A DNA stretch of 5,702 bases from NCBI GenBank assembly GCA_029287335.1, contig JARFRI010000212.1, positions 1 through 5,702 of the forward strand, written 5' to 3'. Positions within the stretch are counted from its first letter, which is position 1. Each line of letters begins with the position of its first letter. Below, piece after piece: positions 3,946 through 5,702 of this stretch. The stretch is from Phycisphaera sp. (GTDB lineage: Bacteria; Planctomycetota; Phycisphaerae; Phycisphaerales; Phycisphaeraceae). Both the position numbers and the translations under genes were made by a program. The notes beneath the pieces are model-generated. The model did no database searches, was not told the origin of the DNA, and saw nothing but the letters and a program-made list of their open reading frames with translations.

Positions 3946-5448
3946 ATGAGCCGGATCAACAACAACATCAATTCCCTGATCGCACAGCGCATCACCGGTC
4001 AGCAAAACGCTGCCCTAGGTAAATCGCTCGAGCGACTATCCACGGGCCTGCGGATCAACCGCGGCAGCGACGACCCCGCCGGCCTGATCGCCAGCGAGGT
4101 GCTCCGTGGTGAAAAAGCCGCGATCACCGCCGCCATCGGCAACGCCGAACGCGCCGAACAATTCGTCGCCACCGCAGAAGGCGGCCTCCAGGAAATCAGC
4201 GCCCTGCTCACCGAGGTCCAGTCCCTCGTCGGACAGTCCGCCAACGAGGCAGGCCTCTCCACCGAAGAAAAAGAAGCCAACCAGCTCCAGATCGACAATA
4301 TCCTGTCGACCATCGACCGCATCGCTTCCACCACCAGCTTCCAAGGCACCAAGCTGCTCAACGGCAACTTCGACTTCCAGGTCTCTGGCGTCGGCGGTTC
4401 CGTCGACAACCTCCAGGTCAACGACGCGAAGATCGGCTCGGATAACGTCGCGGTCACCGCGCTGGTCACCGCCTCGGCACAAAACGCCGGCCTGTTCCTC
4501 TCGCTCGGTGCGACCTCCCTTGACCTGGCCAGCTCCGTCTCGTCCTTCGTCTTCGAGCTCGGCGGCGCAGAAGGCACCCGCCAGTTCAGCTTCGGCTCCG
4601 GTGCCACACTCGCCGACATGGCCACGCAGATCAACACCTTTAAAGACGTCACCGGCGTCTCGGCCGTCGCCTCGGGCAACTACATCGAGCTCAAGTCCAC
4701 CGACTTCGGCTCCTCCGAGTTCGTCTCCTTCAACGTCACCAACCGGGGCGGACAGGCCGGCGGCGTCGTCACCATGTGCGGCCTGGACGCCGACCTGATC
4801 GGACCAACCGCGACCAACTTCACCGCCGTCACCGCAGCCGTGCGTGACGAAGGCCAGAACATCGCCGGCACGATCAACGGCATCGCCGCCCGCGGCAACG
4901 GCAAGACCCTCAGCGTCGCCAGCGACGCGATCTCCGCCGAAGTCAAGCTCACCACCGCCGGCGCACAAGCCACCGGCTCGGTCACCGTCGGCACACTCAC
5001 CGGCGGCGGCGCAGAGTTCAACCTCGGTGCAGAAGTCAACCTCAACAACCAGGTCCGCCTGGGCATCGGCTCGGTCGCCGCACGTGAACTGGGCCAGTTC
5101 AACGACGGCACACTGGACTACTACCTCGATGACCTCGGCTCGTCGGGCGACCTCAACGTCGTCGACGGGGACCTGAACAAGGCACAATCCGTCATCGACG
5201 GGGCCTTGCGTGAAATCTCCACCCAGCGTGGCCGACTCGGTGCGTTCCAGAAGAACGTCGTCGGCTCAACGATCAACTCGCTGAGCGTCGCCTTCGAGAA
5301 CATCTCGGCCGCCGAGTCCGCGATCCGCGATACGGACTTCGCCGAAGCCACCGCCGAGCTGGCCCGCAACCAGGTCCTCGTCGCCGCGGCCAACCAGGTC
5401 CTGAGCATCGCCAACAGCCAAGGCCAACAGGCCCTGACCCTGCTCTAA
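3946..5448 (+). CDS. fliC: Flagellin, flagellar filament subunit
   Basis: The 500-residue product is complete, with both conserved ends. The N-terminal D0/D1 region (1-140) has INNNINSLIAQR, LSTGLRINRGSDDPAGLIAS (31-50) and the SFQGTKLLNG element (131-140). The C-terminal D1/D0 region (about 405-500) has ENISAAESAIRDTDFAEATA (451-470) and ends SQGQQALTLL. The middle 260 residues are the surface-exposed variable domain. It contains a flagellin IN-type motif (about 212-262, ATLADMATQIN then GVSAV and IELKSTDFGS) and a second repeat-like unit (about 304-345, NIAGTINGIAARGNGKTL). One Cys (C278, in VVTMCGL) lies in the variable part, which is uncommon for flagellins. Subunits are exported unfolded by the flagellar type III apparatus and polymerise outside the cell. 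Codons end strongly in C, in keeping with high expression. The start is set by GGAGGT six bases upstream. The symbol is generic (fliC/hag); numbered paralogues may exist elsewhere. Confidence 0.97.
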   Translation: MSRINNNINSLIAQRITGQQNAALGKSLERLSTGLRINRGSDDPAGLIASEVLRGEKAAITAAIGNAERAEQFVATAEGGLQEISALLTEVQSLVGQSANEAGLSTEEKEANQLQIDNILSTIDRIASTTSFQGTKLLNGNFDFQVSGVGGSVDNLQVNDAKIGSDNVAVTALVTASAQNAGLFLSLGATSLDLASSVSSFVFELGGAEGTRQFSFGSGATLADMATQINTFKDVTGVSAVASGNYIELKSTDFGSSEFVSFNVTNRGGQAGGVVTMCGLDADLIGPTATNFTAVTAAVRDEGQNIAGTINGIAARGNGKTLSVASDAISAEVKLTTAGAQATGSVTVGTLTGGGAEFNLGAEVNLNNQVRLGIGSVAARELGQFNDGTLDYYLDDLGSSGDLNVVDGDLNKAQSVIDGALREISTQRGRLGAFQKNVVGSTINSLSVAFENISAAESAIRDTDFAEATAELARNQVLVAAANQVLSIANSQGQQALTLL

Positions 5449-5458
5449 CTTTTGAGAG

Positions 5459-5475
5459 AATCCCATTCCGGGATT
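5459..5475 (+). repeat. Small inverted repeat just after the flagellin stop
   Basis: AATCCC (5459-5464) and GGGATT (5470-5475) flank a 5-base spacer, 10 bases after the flagellin stop codon. No T-run follows directly. It may act with the stronger hairpin at 5495-5510 at the 3' end of the mRNA. Confidence 0.4.
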
Positions 5476-5494
5476 TCCGGGTGATCCGTAAGCC

Positions 5495-5519
5495 CCCGCC
5501 GCAAGGCGGGTGAAATTTT
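5495..5519 (+). terminator. Probable terminator of the flagellin transcript
   Basis: CCCGCC (5495-5500) and GGCGGG (5505-5510) form an all G-C 6-bp stem closed by a stable GCAA tetraloop, followed by TGAAATTTT. The T-run is short and starts 5 bases after the stem, so termination may be only partial. The opposite strand shows no T-run, so the + direction is favoured. Confidence 0.55.
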
Positions 5520-5630
5520 ACGCGCGCACCAAGACATTGCACCCTTACCGCACAACGCACGAGAACGCCCCCTGCCACGCCGCAGTTCACGACGCCCCAT
5601 AGACCCAATGCACGCTTTACTTAGCCATAG

Positions 5631-5674
5631 CAGCCAAGGGCAGCCAAGGGCAGAAAAGAGGGCAGAAAAGGGGA
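5631..5674. repeat. Two adjacent short tandem duplications
   Basis: CAGCCAAGGG occurs twice in tandem (5631-5640 and 5641-5650). It is followed by two near-identical 12-base units GGGCAGAAAAGA and GGGCAGAAAAGG (5648-5659 and 5660-5671). The two pairs overlap at GGG. The AT-rich stretch ATAAGTACATTTAATTGACG follows to the edge of the window. Between 5520 and 5630 I see no gene or structure. Confidence 0.6.
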
Positions 5675-5702
5675 TAAGTACATTTAATTGACGCTGCATC
5701 GG

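Noticed and set aside
4036..5187. 383-residue open frame on the minus strand inside the flagellin gene
   Set aside because: It is an antisense shadow caused by the strong C-ending codon bias of flagellin. Its product is a low-complexity run of Gly, Asp, Glu and Val with no family resemblance, while the + strand flagellin is unmistakable.
5445..5699. 84-residue minus-strand frame at the right end
   Set aside because: It runs back through the tandem repeats and the flagellin terminator, and its product shows no family pattern.
1..5702. CRISPR array, tRNA or rRNA genes
   Set aside because: No regularly spaced repeats, cloverleaf with CCA-end features, or rRNA-like sequence was seen on either strand.

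Overview
The window looks like chromosomal DNA of a flagellated bacterium of the phylum Planctomycetota, probably class Phycisphaerae. This is an inference. It rests on the style of the flagellin, the moderately high GC content with C-ending codons in the flagellin gene, the loose gene spacing, and the many short palindromes between genes. No rRNA, tRNA or other marker is present to confirm it.

Layout, left to right. Positions 1-87 hold the last 28 codons of a + strand gene whose end resembles a secreted beta-sandwich (PPC-like) domain. A 385-base gap follows, with a full-consensus sigma-54 promoter (183-198) and a dyad-rich leader of about 264 nt. The leader runs into a 12-helix major facilitator superfamily transporter (473-1747). 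Positions 1748-2314 contain no intact gene. They hold a strong minus-strand terminator, a folded CGGAGCG-repeat element, and an open minus-strand frame that looks like the 3' remnant of a gene ending in its own terminator-like hairpin. Next is a minus-strand gene for an uncharacterised 162-residue protein (2315-2803), which has a good sigma-70-type promoter and is divergent from a stand-alone CheY-like/PleD-type receiver (3006-3509). Just after the receiver is a long perfect inverted repeat with REPIN-like architecture (3521-3595). A long leader with several hairpins then leads to a complete 500-residue flagellin (3946-5448), followed by a probable terminator. The last 70 bases carry short tandem repeats and AT-rich sequence that could be the edge of a repeated or mobile element continuing outside the window.

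How the genes relate. The single-domain receiver and the flagellin are neighbours on the same strand and could both serve motility. However, 436 bases with a palindromic element, a separate leader and a separate ribosome binding site lie between them, so co-transcription is not indicated. The transporter appears to be its own unit under RpoN control. I see no evidence for a large undescribed multi-gene system. The most interesting signals are non-coding: the sigma-54 promoter with its structured leader, the REPIN-like palindrome, the CGGAGCG element, and the minus-strand gene remnant with its terminators.
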